Source: Tillandsia leiboldiana
Taxonomy: Eukaryota; Streptophyta; Magnoliopsida; Poales; Bromeliaceae
NCBI GenBank assembly: GCA_029204045.2
Contig: CM055063.1
Span: 31,296,810 to 31,360,809, forward strand
Direction of reading: 5' to 3'
DNA: 64,000 nt
Shown here: positions 22,273 through 34,992 of the stretch, one piece after another
How the letters are laid out: each line of letters starts with the position of its first letter
Numbering within the stretch: position 1 is the stretch's first letter
The notes under the pieces: generated by a model
Databases searched by the model: none
What the model was told of the DNA's origin: nothing
The model's input: the letters and a program-made list of their open reading frames with translations, nothing else
Made by a program: the position numbers and the translations under genes

Positions 22273-24646
22273 GGCAGCCCGAGCCTCTGTTTTGGGGCTT
22301 TTTCTCCCAAACCACACCTCCTCTGCCCGAGCTCTCTTAAGCTAAGTTTTTCACCTCTAAGTGCTTGATCTTCCTGCCAAGTTCTAGGATTTTAGGAGGC
22401 ACGAATCCCGAGGTTCCCCATTTTACGGCGCGGTGCGACGTTGTTTTCTAGTGTTCTTCTTCGGCGCAGCGACAGTGTTTTGGCTCCCCTGGACTACCCC
22501 GAGCTCACTTTGCTGTGATTCTTGCGCCGGCAGACTCCTAAGAGGTAGGACTTCATCTTTCGTTTTGGTCGCACTTTCCCGTTTCGAGGTTTTGGCACGG
22601 ATCCCGAGGCAAACAGTGACCCCTTTTTCTGTGTGGACTTCCTTGACAGCAGCGGGGTATTTTGACCATATCTTCGCGCACGAGCATCAGACGGAAACGA
22701 GCTTATACAACTTTTTCATCTACGGATCGCAAGGAACACGCTCGTATTTTTCTTGGATTTTCCTGAGGTTTATTTCGAGGTGAAAATTACTGCTTTCTCA
22801 GTGAACAGTGCACAGTTTTTAGCACAGATTTTTGTATGAGTGTACCCCCTTGCCGAATTTTTATCTTGACTTACCGAACTCGGATTTGGGCGTGCAAGGT
22901 ACCGTTGCGAAGCTATCGACGCGAGGATCGCTGTGGTATTTTTCTTGGAATTTTCTGGGCACTTTCTGCAGGTGATAATTTAACAGTTTTGAATCCGAGG
23001 TTGTAGATGGTTATGAGAGCAATAATTGGGAGCCTAAGTGTAATTAGTGAGCTTTGTATTGTACCAGGAATATTTCGGGTGTGCTAAAATTGTGGGAGCA
23101 AGGATTTGGAGTTTTGGTATTTTCTAGCTGTACGGACTTGGACAGTTTGCACCAGGTGGGTGGTTGTTGTACTCCTCTCCTTTGTTATGCCCACTAGGAA
23201 TATCAGAGTACCCCTGTTTTGATGTTGCTAAATGCGTTAATTGGTAGACTCGCATGCTTTAGGGAGCAAATTATTGGTTATCTAATCCATGAAAAATTAT
23301 TGTTAGACTGATTACTTGTTTTAATCACTTAATTTCTGGACTGTATGCTTAGAGACAAGTGATAATAATTGAGGACTGCAAAACTGATGATTATTCTTAT
23401 GGGACTGTCACCCTAGCTTATGTCACTCTAAACTGCTATTCTCGAAAACTGGACAAAAATATTGAGACAATGCATGATTAAATTGGTCACATGATTATGT
23501 CATCATTTACTGCTATACTATTTTTGGGACTTGACTTAGGAGAAACCATGCATTTACTCTTTTCTCCTCCTTGTATTGACACTTGCGGCTTAGTCGCTCA
23601 GGTTCGAGCGTGTGTTGGACAGTGTAGTCGGATATTGGGGATTTGGGACAGGTTGGGTTTATGTCAGGGTGTTGCGGCGACCACGGATCTTGGGTGGTCG
23701 ACCGGCTTATACTATTGCATCAGATTGGGTGTTTTGGGGATCAGGCTTTCTTTAGTGGAGGGTTTTTCCCACTTCATTGAGTCTCGATCCAGTCCTGCTA
23801 TATCAGGTTACTTGTGGTTACTTACTTTCCTCGTGTGGGTCGCTCCCCACGAGTGCGACTCCGGAGTGCGCGGCAGACAGACTTGAGTCCTGGGGACTCC
23901 TTGTGCTTCGGTGTTAAGCGTAGGCTGGCATACCCGTCGCGGCAGAGCAGGCAGTGCCAGTGTCCACTGGCGGTCAGATTGGGTCCTTTGGACAGACTTC
24001 TTTATACTGATGCATTCCTTTTCCCATCCGTGTTGAGTTATCGTGTAGAGGCATATTAGGGATAGCATTTTATCAGTTGCTCCCTCTATCTACACCCCCT
24101 TTCTTTTCCTTTCCCTTTTTGCCTCTGATCACCTGGTGGGCATATCTGAGCTGAGGCTTTACCCACTAGGGGAGGCTACTGTTTATTGTAGTACTTACCC
24201 CCATTGTTTTTCTTGTTCTTTTTCTTTCCCCTTGTTTTGCAGAGTCCTCAGTGGGAGTTGCTGGGCCGTCAGCAACTGATCGGGGCAAGCGCATCGCGGA
24301 CTAGATAGAGAGCCTCCCGAGGGTTGTAGCTGGAGCTTTTGGGTACCTGGTCTTCTCAGACAGCTTTTGTTTATTTCTTTTTGGGTCTGGCTTTTGCCAG
24401 CTGTTTGTATTTGGTGGTGAGCTGGGAGAGACATCTGTATTTTATTCCACTGTTGTACTCTTTTACTTCCAGCTTCTGTCTGAGATACAGTAGTTTTAGT
24501 TTAGCTCTGATTATTATGCTCTTTTATTATTATTTCTTATCTGAGCAGGTTACCGACGCTTCGTGTATGTGGGAAATACCGCATGCACGGCGGATCTGTA
24601 GACGGGCACGGGTTCTGGTTTACACCCGGGGCGTGACAGATTAAGT

Positions 24647-24658
24647 TGGTATCAGAGC
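24647..24658 (+). other. Primer-binding site of E
   Basis: TGGTATCAGAGC, 8 bp after the LTR end, complementary to the 3' end of initiator Met tRNA. Confidence 0.9.
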
Positions 24659-24931
24659 TTAGGGATAGGTCAGTTGGGACTTAGGAAACCCTAGGCTTTT
24701 GGACAGACCCTAGGATGATAGGGCATGAGTGGCGTGACATTTTGCGAAAGTCGGTGATTTTTATAGTTAACTCTTCCTGTGAGTGAAGAGGGATCGACAT
24801 AGTCTATTTCTGTTGAACCATTATGTTGGCTGCAGACAACATAAGGTTACAGAAATAGGGGGATGTCTTTGACTTTCGCCAGATTGGGTCGTGTGGGGTT
24901 TCGTTACTGATGCTTGGTTTCTTGTGGCAGG

Positions 24932-27900
24932 ATGCCTCCTCGACGTCGGATTCCCACTCGGGGTGTCCCTTCACCCCCTGTTGAGCAAGAGCAGCCTACA
25001 CCCCCTGAGCTTACTGAGTTGAGGGCCTTGGTGGCCCAGTTGGCGGAGGGTCAGCGCCGCCAGGAGCAGAGGTTTGAGCAGCTGCTTGCTCAGCGGGAGG
25101 CACCACCCCCAGCTGTTCCTGAGGCCCCTGTGCCTCTTGTTGCCCCTTTTGTGCCGTCGGTACCATCTTCGAGTAGCGGGGCTCCTGGAGCTATTCAGCC
25201 TTTGACTGCGGAGGAGGAGCGGGATTTTGCTGACAAACTCGCTGCGTTTGTTAAGCGGGGACCACCTAGATTCTCGGGGAGGGATGCTCAGCCCCGGGCT
25301 GTTGGGAGATGGCTTTCTGCGATGGAGAAGCTTTTTCGGGACTTCTTCATCGACCCGAGGTATCGAGTGCACATGGCGGTGCACTGTTTGGATGGAGATG
25401 CTGATTTTTGGTGGCAGCGAGTTGAGCCACTGGAGTTCCGGATCACTCGGCAGTTGCCTTGGGAGGAGTTCAAACGGATGGTATTGGATACCTATTTTTC
25501 TACCAGTGTGAAGAAGAAGTTGGAGGACGACTTGAAGAATCTGCAGCAGGGCGATCGACCGGCCCATGTCTATTTCCAGGAGTTCATGGAGTTGCTGAAC
25601 TGTGTGCCCTTCGTCGCTCGTGACGGTCCACACCAGGTTGAGTTGTTCGAGGGAGGCCTCCGTCCTGAGATTTTCACGCTTGTGCATGCACAGAGATTTC
25701 AGACCCTAGAGGCAGCCGCAGAGCACGCACAGTGGGTGGAGAGAGGCGATCAGCAGGTGGCCAGACGGAGGGCCGCGATCGCGCAGGGTTCCGACAGGAA
25801 GCGACCAGCCCCAGAGGACGGGGGACAGGCCAGCTCATGGAGACCGCCACGGCCGCCGCAGTCCCAGTCTTACGGCCGTGGGCGATCTGATAGGAGAGGT
25901 CCTGGTGGACCCCAGAGACCGCAGCAGCATCAGCAGCAGCACCAGCAGCAGAGATCGCAGCAAAGGCAGCAGAGATCTCAGCAGCAGTCCTCGAGACAGC
26001 AGCAGCAGCCGAGACAGCCCCGATCTTCTGACCGATGTATCTTCTGCGGCGGTCAGCATGCCGCCATCACTTGTGATCAGAGATGGGGTCGATGCTTCCG
26101 TTGTGGACAGCCGGGGCATGTGCGAGCTACTTGCCCCCTTGCTACTTCTTCGGCACCTTCTTCGGCGTCGGCTCCATATCCCCCTCAGCAGCAGCAGCCA
26201 TCAGCTCAGCGGCCTTATGCTCCAGCGAGCAGGCCGTCCACCTCCCATCCTTCAGATTCTCGACCTCCAGCACCGAGCGGGCGGGTGTATGCCGCCCAAT
26301 TAGCAGATTCCGCAGCGGCAGACCAGGTGGTGGCAGGTATTACTCTACTTTTTGGTATTCGGGCTCGCTCTTTATTCGACACTGGAGCATCTCATTCTTT
26401 CATTTGTCGAGCATTTGCATCCCTGCATGGTCTAGAGGTAGAGTCCTTGTCTTGTGCATTAGAGGTGCGGGTTCCTGATCACGTTTTGCATGTTGAGGAG
26501 CGTTGTTTGGCATGCCCGGTGCAGTTGGGGCCTTGGATTTTGCCTGCAGACTTGCTTGTCTTGCAGCAGCTCCGTGATTTTGACTTGGTGTTGGGGATGG
26601 ATTGGCTATCACGGTACTCCGCCACGATCGACTGCAGAGATAGGACGGTGACTCTTCGCGAGCCAGGACAGGAGGAGTTCATCTTCAGAGGCTGCCAGAG
26701 CACGCTGTTCGCAGCGACCATTTCCTCGGCGAGAGCTAGGAGGATGATGAGTAGAGGTTGCACTGCCTTTTTGGCCACCGTGGTGGAGGTGCCTACGGCG
26801 GCACTGGGACTCGAGGATATTCCTATCGTCCGAGAGTTCCCAGATGTGTTTCCACCTGAGTTGACGACGATGCCGCCGGAGAGGGAGATTGAGTTTGTGA
26901 TTGATGTAGTCCCTGGGACTGCACCAATCTCAAAGGCACCCTATAGGATGGCGCCAGCTGAGTTGAGGGAGTTGAAAGCCCAGCTTCAGGATCTTTTGGA
27001 TAGGGGCTTCATTAGACCCAGTGTTTCTCCGTGGGGAGCGCCTGTGTTGTTTGTTAAGAAGAAGGATGGATCACTGCGGTTGTGCGTGGATTATAGGGAA
27101 TTGAACAAAGTGACCATCCGGAACAAGTATCCCCTCCCCCGGATAGATGATTTGTTTGATCAGTTACAGGGAGCATCTGTGTTCTCGAAGATTGATCTGC
27201 AGTCCGGTTACCACCAGCTTAGGGTGAGGGCCGAGGACATCTCCAAGACGGCTTTCAGATCGCGGTACGGGCATTATGAGTTTACTGTGATGCCTTTTGG
27301 GTTGACTAATGCCCCTGCCGCATTCATGGACTTGATGAACAGGATTTTTCAGCCGTTTTTGGATCGGTTTGTGGTGGTGTTCATAGATGATATTCTGATC
27401 TACTCCCGGAGTGATCTGGAGCACGAGGAGCACTTGAGAACCGTGCTACAGCTTCTGCGAGAGAAAAAGTTGTATGCTAAGTTCAAAAAGTGCGAGTTTT
27501 GGCTCCGGGAGGTTGCCTTTCTGGGTCATGTGGTTTCAGCTGCTGGAGTGGCGGTGGATCCGGCCAAGGTGGATGCTATTAGAGATTGGCCGAGGCCGAC
27601 GACCATCACCGAGGTGCGGAGTTTTCTTGGATTGGCGGGCTACTATCGGCGCTTTGTGGAAGGCTTTGCGAAGCTTTCCTCTCCCCTCACTCGTCTGACC
27701 AGAAAAGGGGTTAAGTTTGTTTGGAGCGAGATTTGCCAGAGCTGTTTTGAGGAGCTGAAGCAGAGGTTGATGACCGCTCCAATCCTTGCCCTCCCAGTTA
27801 TGGGGGAAGGATTTGTGATCTACAGTGATGCCTCACATAGTGGTCTGGGGTGTGTGTTGATGCAGCATGGTAGGGTAATTGCCTATGCTTCGCGGCAATT

Positions 27901-28000
27901 GAAGGACTATGAGAAAAATTACCCTACTCATGATCTGGAGTTGGCTGCGGTTGTGTTTGCTCTGAAGCTGTGGCGGCATTATTTGTATGGAGAGCATTGA
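24932..28000 (+). CDS. Gypsy gag-pol polyprotein, first 1022 residues (Gag, PR, RT, part of RNase H)
   Basis: The polyprotein packages and copies the element's RNA. I chose ATG 24932 ([11 protein letters not shown]) because the reading frame further upstream has only a TTG. Domains in order: proline-rich N-terminus; retrotransposon Gag (about 99-280); a Q/R/S-rich linker (about 320-365); a half-knuckle CIFCGG (about 368) and a full zinc knuckle [14 protein letters not shown] (about 387-401); protease [10 protein letters not shown] (about 479); reverse transcriptase (about 700-890) with the active site FIDDIL (about 817); the start of RNase H with YSDAS (about 963) and [11 protein letters not shown] at 27998-28000 replaces what is TGC, cysteine, in the decayed relative at about 8150. 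The frame continues open beyond it, so this stop is a recent single change or a read-through site. Confidence 0.93.
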   Translation: MPPRRRIPTRGVPSPPVEQEQPTPPELTELRALVAQLAEGQRRQEQRFEQLLAQREAPPPAVPEAPVPLVAPFVPSVPSSSSGAPGAIQPLTAEEERDFADKLAAFVKRGPPRFSGRDAQPRAVGRWLSAMEKLFRDFFIDPRYRVHMAVHCLDGDADFWWQRVEPLEFRITRQLPWEEFKRMVLDTYFSTSVKKKLEDDLKNLQQGDRPAHVYFQEFMELLNCVPFVARDGPHQVELFEGGLRPEIFTLVHAQRFQTLEAAAEHAQWVERGDQQVARRRAAIAQGSDRKRPAPEDGGQASSWRPPRPPQSQSYGRGRSDRRGPGGPQRPQQHQQQHQQQRSQQRQQRSQQQSSRQQQQPRQPRSSDRCIFCGGQHAAITCDQRWGRCFRCGQPGHVRATCPLATSSAPSSASAPYPPQQQQPSAQRPYAPASRPSTSHPSDSRPPAPSGRVYAAQLADSAAADQVVAGITLLFGIRARSLFDTGASHSFICRAFASLHGLEVESLSCALEVRVPDHVLHVEERCLACPVQLGPWILPADLLVLQQLRDFDLVLGMDWLSRYSATIDCRDRTVTLREPGQEEFIFRGCQSTLFAATISSARARRMMSRGCTAFLATVVEVPTAALGLEDIPIVREFPDVFPPELTTMPPEREIEFVIDVVPGTAPISKAPYRMAPAELRELKAQLQDLLDRGFIRPSVSPWGAPVLFVKKKDGSLRLCVDYRELNKVTIRNKYPLPRIDDLFDQLQGASVFSKIDLQSGYHQLRVRAEDISKTAFRSRYGHYEFTVMPFGLTNAPAAFMDLMNRIFQPFLDRFVVVFIDDILIYSRSDLEHEEHLRTVLQLLREKKLYAKFKKCEFWLREVAFLGHVVSAAGVAVDPAKVDAIRDWPRPTTITEVRSFLGLAGYYRRFVEGFAKLSSPLTRLTRKGVKFVWSEICQSCFEELKQRLMTAPILALPVMGEGFVIYSDASHSGLGCVLMQHGRVIAYASRQLKDYEKNYPTHDLELAAVVFALKLWRHYLYGEH

Positions 28001-29719
28001 GAGATATATACTGATCACAAGAGCTTGAAGTATCTGTTCACCCAAAAGGAGCTGAATTTGAGGCAACGCCGGTGGTTGGAGTTGTTAAAGGATTACGATC
28101 TGAGTATCCTTTACCATCCCGGCAAGGCCAATGTCGTGGCAGATGCTTTGAGTAGGAGGACGAGTCTGAACTTATTGATCTCGCAGCAGGCGCCGTTGGT
28201 CGAGCAGATGAGGCGGTTACAGTTGGAGGTAGTATCCCCTGGGGTCTCTGCTAGACTCATGTCTATGGTCTTGCAGCCCACTCTGTTGGAGAGGATCAGG
28301 GACACTCAGAGTGAGGACCCCCACTTGATGAGGATCAGGACGCAGCTTCAGGCGGATCAGACAGGGGATTTTTCTGTGGATAGCTCGGGAGTACTGCGGT
28401 ACAGGGACCGAGTGTGTGTGCCTATGGATCAGGAGATTAGAGATCAGATTTTGAGGGAGGCCCATTTTACACCTTATACCATCCATCCTGGAGGTACTAA
28501 GATGTATAAGGACCTCAAGGCACAGTTTTGGTGGCCCGGGATGAAGCGGGACATTGGGAGATTCGTAGCTCATTGTTTAACTTGCCAGCAAGTGAAAGCA
28601 GAGCATCGCGTTCCTGCTGGTAAGTTGCAGAGTCTTCCAATTCCCGAGTGGAAATGGGACCACGTCACTATGGATTTCGTCGCTGGATTGCCGAGGGCGC
28701 AGAGCGGGGCTGATGCGGTCTGGGTTATTGTTGACAGACTCACCAAGTCGGCGCACTTCTTACCGGTTCAGATGACCTGGTCACTGGAGCGTTTGGCACA
28801 GTTATATCTGGATGAGATAGTGAGGCTTCACGGTATCCCTGCTTCGATTGTGTCAGATCGTGACCCGAGGTTCGTATCACGCTTTTGGGGGAGTTTGCAT
28901 TCAGCATTGGGGACTCAGCTCAGGTTTAGCACCGCTTTCCACCCACAGACTGATGGACAGTCAGAACGCACCATACAGACCCTCGAGGATATGTTGAGAG
29001 CGTGCGTTATGGATTTTGGAGGAGGGTGGTACCGGCACTTGTCGTTGGTTGAGTTCGCGTACAACAACAGCTATCAGGCGAGCATCCAGATGGCTCCGTT
29101 TGAAGCGTTGTATGGACGCAAGTGTCGGTCTCCCTTATATTGGAGTGACGTGGGTGAGAGAAGGACTTTGGGACCGGATTTACTTCTGGAGGCAGAGGAA
29201 AAAGTCAGGATTATTCGCCGGCATCTTGAAACAGCCCAGAGTCGTCAGAAGAGCTACGCCGATACTCGACGGCGAGACCTGGAGTTTCAGGTTGGTGATC
29301 ATGTCTTCTTGAAGGTCTCGCCCTCGAAAGGGGTCCGAAGATTTGGAGTACGGGGAAAGCTCAGTCCCCGCTTTATTGGACCCTTTGAGGTACTTGACAG
29401 AGTTGGTCCTGTGGCATACAGAGTTGCCTTACCCCCGCGCCTGGCCGGAGTTCATGATATCTTCCATGTCTCAGCTCTGAGGAGATATGTTTTTGACCCG
29501 TCACACGTGATTGACTTCACTTCGTTGGAGATCGGCGAGGACTTGGTCTACGAAGAGCACCCGTTGCGGATTCTTGCTCATGAGGTGAGGGAATTGCGCA
29601 ACCGGGCCATTCCATATGTGAAGATCTTGTGGAGCAATCATGAGGAGCGAGAGGCTACTTGGGAGCTGGAGACAGTGATGAGGGATGCCTACCCTTTCTT
29701 ATTCGAGACTTCTGGTTGA
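28001..29719 (+). CDS. Gypsy pol continuation (RNase H end, integrase) in the same frame after TGA
   Basis: This continues the polyprotein without a frame change. It holds the rest of RNase H (YTDHKSL and the final [10 protein letters not shown]), then integrase. The zinc-binding H-H-C-C region includes [12 protein letters not shown] and CLTCQQ. The catalytic D-D-35-E is complete: D in TMDFVAG (about 28671), D in IVSDRDPRF (about 28856) and E in GQSERT (about 28966), with 35 residues between the last two. A GPY/F segment, [13 protein letters not shown] and a chromodomain-like tail ([18 protein letters not shown]) follow. Unless the TGA is read through, this half has no start of its own and is not made, which would leave the copy dependent on integrase from elsewhere. 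Confidence 0.9.
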   Translation, partial: EIYTDHKSLKYLFTQKELNLRQRRWLELLKDYDLSILYHPGKANVVADALSRRTSLNLLISQQAPLVEQMRRLQLEVVSPGVSARLMSMVLQPTLLERIRDTQSEDPHLMRIRTQLQADQTGDFSVDSSGVLRYRDRVCVPMDQEIRDQILREAHFTPYTIHPGGTKMYKDLKAQFWWPGMKRDIGRFVAHCLTCQQVKAEHRVPAGKLQSLPIPEWKWDHVTMDFVAGLPRAQSGADAVWVIVDRLTKSAHFLPVQMTWSLERLAQLYLDEIVRLHGIPASIVSDRDPRFVSRFWGSLHSALGTQLRFSTAFHPQTDGQSERTIQTLEDMLRACVMDFGGGWYRHLSLVEFAYNNSYQASIQMAPFEALYGRKCRSPLYWSDVGERRTLGPDLLLEAEEKVRIIRRHLETAQSRQKSYADTRRRDLEFQVGDHVFLKVSPSKGVRRFGVRGKLSPRFIGPFEVLDRVGPVAYRVALPPRLAGVHDIFHVSALRRYVFDPSHVIDFTSLEIGEDLVYEEHPLRILAHEVRELRNRAIPYVKILWSNHEEREATWELETVMRDAYPFLFETSG

Positions 29720-29766
29720 GGTACGTCTGTTCTGTTTTCTTTGTTTCGGGGACGAAACTTTTTTTT

Positions 29767-29778
29767 AGTGGGGGAGGA
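29767..29778 (+). other. Polypurine tract of E
   Basis: AGTGGGGGAGGA lies immediately before the 3' LTR start at 29779. It is identical to the family 1 tract at 9770-9781. Confidence 0.9.
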
Positions 29779-32700
29779 TGTAGGACCCCTGAACCCCCTT
29801 GCAGCTTTTTTCCCATGAATCCACTGTGCAAACACCTGTTGATGGTGTATCTGGCCCATGGTGCATCAAAGGGATGCCACAGATGGACCCTGTGAGCTTT
29901 GGTTGGCTGTATTGGCCTTCGGCTGCTTTTGCCGAATTTTAGGAAAGGAATTTGGCCAAATAGAGGGTGGAGTTGGATTCAGAGCGGAAAAACGCTTGAG
30001 AATGGCTTTTTGTTTGCCTAATTCTGAGTCCGGATGCCCAAAAGCGGGCTCCCGAAAGTTTGGGCAGTTTTTGGTGTTTGCGGGAGCCTCCGGCAAATTT
30101 TAGAGGCGGATTTTGGCGAAATGGACACCGTTTTTGGAATCAGCGCGCGAAAACGGTCAAGATGGGCTTTTTACTTGATGTTTTTGGGCTGCGGTTACTG
30201 TTCACGCCGGAACAGTGTTTCCGGCGATCGCCGGCGGCGGCGGGCAGCGCCGGCGGGCGGCGGCGCAGCCTCGGGCAGGCGGCAGGCGGCGGCACAGGGC
30301 GCGGACAGGGCGCGGGCAGGCGCCCGGGAGCGCGGGCAGGCGCGCGGTCCACCGCGGAGGTCGTGCGCCGGGGGCGGGCCACGTGGCGCTTTCCGGTTGG
30401 CGGGTGCTGCAGACGCGGTCCACGGAATTTGGTCCGGGTGCACGGTGGACCGGGTGGACACGTGGCGTGAGGTGATTGGTTCGGTGCTGTGCTCCCGGTC
30501 CACGCAACCGGTGGAGTTGGTGACCGGGGCAGGTGGCCGTACGGCGGGGCAGGTGGCCGTACGGCCCGGGTTAGCCGCGACGTGCGCGGTCCACGGCGCG
30601 ACGTGCGTGGTGCACGGGTTGCCGGGCCACGTGTCGCGTTGCCATTCACTGGCGCAGGTGCACCGGGTGCAGTGGGGGCCCAGGGGAGTAGTGGGCTGGA
30701 CTGTGTGGTGGACCGGGCCGCACTGTGCGCGCCCGAAAGTGGTGGGCCGGGCCGCACTGTGCGCGCCCGGAAATTTCCGGGCGCCCGAAAATCGGGACTT
30801 AATGGGAATTATCCCAATTGTTTTCCTCAGCCTATTTAAAGGCAGCCCGAGCCTCTGTTTTGGGGCTTTTTCTCCCAAACCACACCTCCTCTGCCCGAGC
30901 TATCTTAAGCTAAGTTTTTCACCTCTAAGTGCTTGATCTTCCTGCCAAGTTCTAGGATTTTAGGAGGCACGAATCCCGAGGTTCCCCATTTTACGGCGCG
31001 GCGCGACGTTGCTTTCTAGTGTTCTTCTTCGGCGCAGCGACAGTGTTTTGGCTCCCCTGGACTACTCCGAGCTCACTTTGCTGTGATTCTTGCGCCGGAA
31101 GACTCCTAAGAGGTAGGACTTCATCTTTCGTTTTGGTCGCACTTTCCCGTTTCGAGGTTTTGGCACGGATCCCGAGGCAAACAGTGACCCCTTTTTCTGT
31201 GTGGACTTCCTTGACAGCAGCGGGGTATTTTGACCATATCTTCGCGCACGAGCATCAGACAGAAACGAGCTTATACAACTTTTTCATCTACGGATTGCAA
31301 GGAACACGCTCGTATTTTTCTTGGATTTTCCTGAGGTTTATTTCGAGGTGAAAATTACTGCTTTCTCAGTGAACAGTGCACAGTTTTTAGCACAGATTTT
31401 TGTATGAGCGTACCCCCTTGCCGAATTTTTATCTTGACTTACCGAACTCGGATTTGGGCGTGCAAGGTACCGTTGCGAAGCTATTGACGCGAGAATCTCT
31501 GTGGTATTTTTCTTGGAATTTTCTGGGCACTTTCTGCAGGTGATAATTTAACAGTTTTGAATCCGAGGTTGTAGATGGTTATGAGAGCAATAATTGGGAG
31601 CCTAAGTGTAATTAGTGAGCTTTGTATTGTACCAGGAATATTTCGGGTGTGCTAAAATTGTGGGAGCAAGGATTTGGAGTTTTGGTATTTTCTAGCTGTA
31701 CGGACTTGGACAGTTTGCACCAGGTGGGTGGTTGTTGTACTCCTCTCCTTTGTTATGCCCACTAGGAATATCAGAGTACCCCTGTTTTGATGTTGCTAAA
31801 TGCGTTAATTGGTAGACTCGCATGCTTTAGGGAGCAAATTATTGGTTATCTAATCCATGAAAAATTATTGTTAGACTGATTACTTGTTTTAATCGCTTAA
31901 TTTCTGGACTGTATGCTTAGAGACAAGTGATAATAATTGAGGACTGCAAAACTGATGATTATTCTTATGGGACTGTCACCCTAGCTTATGTCACTCTAAA
32001 CTGCTATTCTCGGAAACTGGACAAAAATATTGAGACAATGCATGATTAAATTGGTCACATGATTATGTCATCATTTACTGCTATACTATTTTTGGGACTT
32101 GACTTAGGAGAAACCATGCATTTACTCTTTTCTCCTCCTTGTATTGACACTTGCGGCTTAGTCGCTCAGGTTCGAGCGTGTGTTGGACAGTGTAGTCGGA
32201 TATTGGGGATTTGGGACAGGTTGGGTTTATGTCAGGGTGTTGCGGCGACCACGGATCTTGGGTGGTCGACCGGCTTATACTATTGCATCAGATTGGGTGT
32301 TTTGGGGATCGGGCTTTCTTTAGTGGAGGGTTTTTCCCACTTCATTGAGTCTCGATCCAGTCCTGCTATATCAGGTTACTTGTGGTTACTTACTTTCCTC
32401 GTGTGGGTCGCTCTCCACGAGTGCGACTCCGGAGTGCGCGGCAGACAGACTTGAGTCCTGGGGACTCCTTGTGCTTCGGTGTTAAGCGTAGGCTGGCATA
32501 CCCGTCGCGGCAGAGCAGGCAGTGCCAGTGTCCACTGGCGGTCAGATTGGGTCCTTTGGACAGACTTCTTTATACTGATGCATTCCTTTTCCCATCCGTG
32601 TTGAGTTATCGTGTAGAGGCATATTAGGGATAGCATTTTATCAGTTGCTCCCTCTATCTACACCCCCTTTCTTTTCCTTTCCCTTTTTGCCTCTGATCAC

Positions 32701-33206
32701 CTGGTGGGCATATCTGAGCTGAGGCTTTACCCACTAGGGGAGGCTACTGTTTATTGTAGTACTTACCCCCATTGTTTTTCTTGTTCTTTTTCTTTCCCCT
32801 TGTTTTGCAGAGTCCTCAGTGGGAGTTGCTGGGCCGTCAGCAACTGATCGGGGCAAGCGCATCGCGGACTAGATAGAGAGCCTCCCGAGGGTTGTAGCTG
32901 GAGCTTTTGGGTACCTGGTCTTCTCAGACAACTTTTGTTTATTTCTTTTTGGGTCTGGCTTTTGCCAGCTGTTTGTATTTGGTGGTGAGCTGGGAGAGAC
33001 ATCTGTATTTTATTCCACTATTGTACTCTTTTACTTCCAGCTTCTGTCTGAGATACAGTAGTTTTAGTTTAGCTCTGATTATTATGCTCTTTTATTATTA
33101 TTTCTTATCTGAGCAGGTTACCGACGCTTCGTGTATGTGGGAAATACCGCATGCACGGCGGATCTGTAGACGGGCCCGGGTTCTGGTTTACACCCGGGGC
33201 GTGACA
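29779..33206 (+). repeat. 3' LTR of element E, 3428 bp
   Basis: Nearly identical to the 5' LTR. It keeps the ERSE-I (30461-30479), palindrome (30778-30787), TATTTAAA (30833-30840) and terminal hairpins. It is followed directly by GTGTAG of host LTR H. Confidence 0.95.
30461..30479 (-). promoter_or_regulatory. ERSE-I-type element in E 3' LTR
   Basis: Exact copy of the 21893-21911 site. In this position the LTR promoter could drive flanking DNA. Confidence 0.5.
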
Positions 33207-34345
33207 GTGTAGTAGAGACTTTGTGTCTAGGGCAGGTTGGACTTGATTGTTGGTGTGGGATGTTCCGGCAACCACGAACTTTGGGTGGTTGACCGGGTGT
33301 TGGTTGTTGTACCAGATTGTGGACTTGTGGGGTACTGCGGCGACCGCGAACATTGGGCGGTTGACCGGATGTTTACTTGTGCATCAGATTGGGGATTGGG
33401 TTTTCTTTAGTAGACGGATTCTCCCACTTCGATCAGAGTCGTGATCCAGTCCTACTATATTGAGATACTTGTGACATAGTTACTATACTCGTGTGGGTCG
33501 CTCCCCTCGAGTGCCACTCCGGAGTAGGCGATTTTACACAGCGGCCAGTGAGTACCCGACATTGAGTACCGGTCAGTGAGTGTCGATCTATTAGCAAATA
33601 CTTGATACAGTTTGAGCAGGCAGTGCTAGATTTTACTGGTCCATTGATTGGGTTTATTCAGGTAGATACTTTTATTGTTGCACTCGTGCCTGGGGGCTGA
33701 GTGGAGTTTGGTAGCTGTGATTAGATCAGTGCTAGTGTTGTTGGGAGTCGTTTGGGTTGACGGTGGTCCTGGGTCATTGGGAGTACTTCGACCTTTGTGC
33801 GAGATGCTTGAGGATTCTGAGTCTATCCGTTCTGAGAGAGAGCGTGGATTTCGACTATAGCCTGCATGTGTCATTATTCGATAGCGAGTTAGTCCGATTG
33901 GACACCCTACATTGATATACTAGGGAGGCGCAGGCTTGACTGGGCCAGATGTGGCAGTCAGCTCGATTAGGTCGATTGAGCACCTCGTGTGTGAGGGTTT
34001 GCATATCTTTCATCGGTTTTTCCCATTGAGCATTTAGATAGAGGCATGGTAGCTGTTGAGTATCTCCAGCTTTTCTTTTCAGTCTTTACTGCATCGTTAT
34101 CTTATGCCTCTAGTAGACTTGGTGGGCAGATCGTCGGGCCTGATGGCGGTACCCACTGAGAACTACGTGTTGGTGTAGTTCTCACACCCGTTGGGGGTTT
34201 TTCCCCTCCTTTTTCTTTCCTCCCCTTTGTTTTGCAGAGTCATTGCAGGAGTTGCTGATTCTGCTGTTGCTGGTCGAGGCGAGGGAGTCGCAAGCTAGAT
34301 CCCTACCTGTCTTTGGAGAGTAGCTGTACCCCCACATTGGAGATT
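33207..34345 (+). repeat. 1.14-kb direct repeat of LTR H
   Basis: Matches 20073-21211 with only about two differences by eye, so host LTR H is duplicated around element E. See the findings for the proposed mechanism. Confidence 0.95.
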
Positions 34346-34711
34346 TGTAGTCCAGTCAGTAGACTAGTTTTATTTCCACTTTTGAGAGAATATTGTATTG
34401 TGAGGATCTGACTTGTACTGAGAGCCTGTACACTGATGTATTATTTCAGTTTACCTCCCTGTTAAGTTCTGAGTTATTATGTCAGAGGATTTTGTATATG
34501 ATCATATTTGGGAGATGGATATTGTATCATTATTTCCAGTTGTACAGATGGTTAGATTTTAGTTTTACAGCAGTTTTCTTTATAGCTCTGATATCTGTTT
34601 AGCTGTAATACCTTTTCTTGCAGGTTGGACGCTTCGCCTATGCGGGGTTTTCGTATAGGTAGCGGATCTGTTGGCGAGCCCGGGTCGCAGTTTCGACCCC
34701 GGGGCGTGACA
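34346..34711 (+). mobile_element. Gypsy LTR H, right end
   Basis: Continues H after the repeat and ends GGGGCGTGACA at 34711. It carries both terminal hairpins (CCTATGCG/CGTATAGG at 34637-34659 and CCCGGGTCG/CGACCCCGGG at 34679-34703). No primer site follows, so its own element is gone. Confidence 0.85.
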
Positions 34712-34992
34712 CTTACATAACTTTTCTAGATTTTCTAAAATTTTTCTGAAGAAAAAGTTGCAAGCAGTCCGGACTGGATTGTTCAATCCGGATCCAGAAC
34801 GGTGGGATTTCCTGCGCCAAGCCGATCCGGATTGAACTCATGATCCGATCCGGACCGCGGCTGGGTTTTAAAACAAAACGAAGGGTTTTCAATTTCGCAT
34901 TCACTCCAAATTTCAGTTTTTGCTTTCCTGAGTTTCTCTCTCTAAAAACAAAAGATTTTGGATTTCTCTTAACTTGATTTCTCTCAATCCAA

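Larger units (their letters stand above)
21212..24638 (+). repeat. 5' LTR of element E, 3427 bp
   Basis: TGTAGGACCCC to GGGGCGTGACA. It contains an exact ERSE-I (21893-21911), CGGGCGCCCG (22210-22219) and TATTTAAA (22265-22272). One stem base in the terminal hairpin (CACGGGT instead of CCCGGGT) differs from the 3' LTR. Confidence 0.95.
21212..33206 (+). mobile_element. Near-complete Ty3/gypsy element E (11,995 bp)
   Basis: All parts are present: 5' LTR 21212-24638, PBS 24647, gag-pol 24932-29719, PPT 29767-29778, 3' LTR 29779-33206. The long LTRs, the domain order PR-RT-RNaseH-INT and the weak chromodomain-like tail fit the Tekay/Del chromovirus lineage (inference). Hand comparison of the LTRs shows about two dozen differences over 3.43 kb, so the insertion is young. 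No 5-bp target duplication is present; instead 1.14 kb of host LTR H is repeated on both sides. Confidence 0.95.

Noticed and set aside
21466..22368. 300-codon open frame (and overlapping minus-strand frames of 205-227 codons) in the E LTR
   Set aside because: These lie in the very GC-rich LTR U3 and are open on several frames at once. They recur in both LTRs, are crossed by the LTR promoter, and show no protein features. Compositional artefact.
24914..24931. Upstream extension of the E polyprotein to 24914
   Set aside because: The codon there is TTG, not ATG. ATG 24932 starts the MPPRR sequence also found at the start of the gag at 57616.
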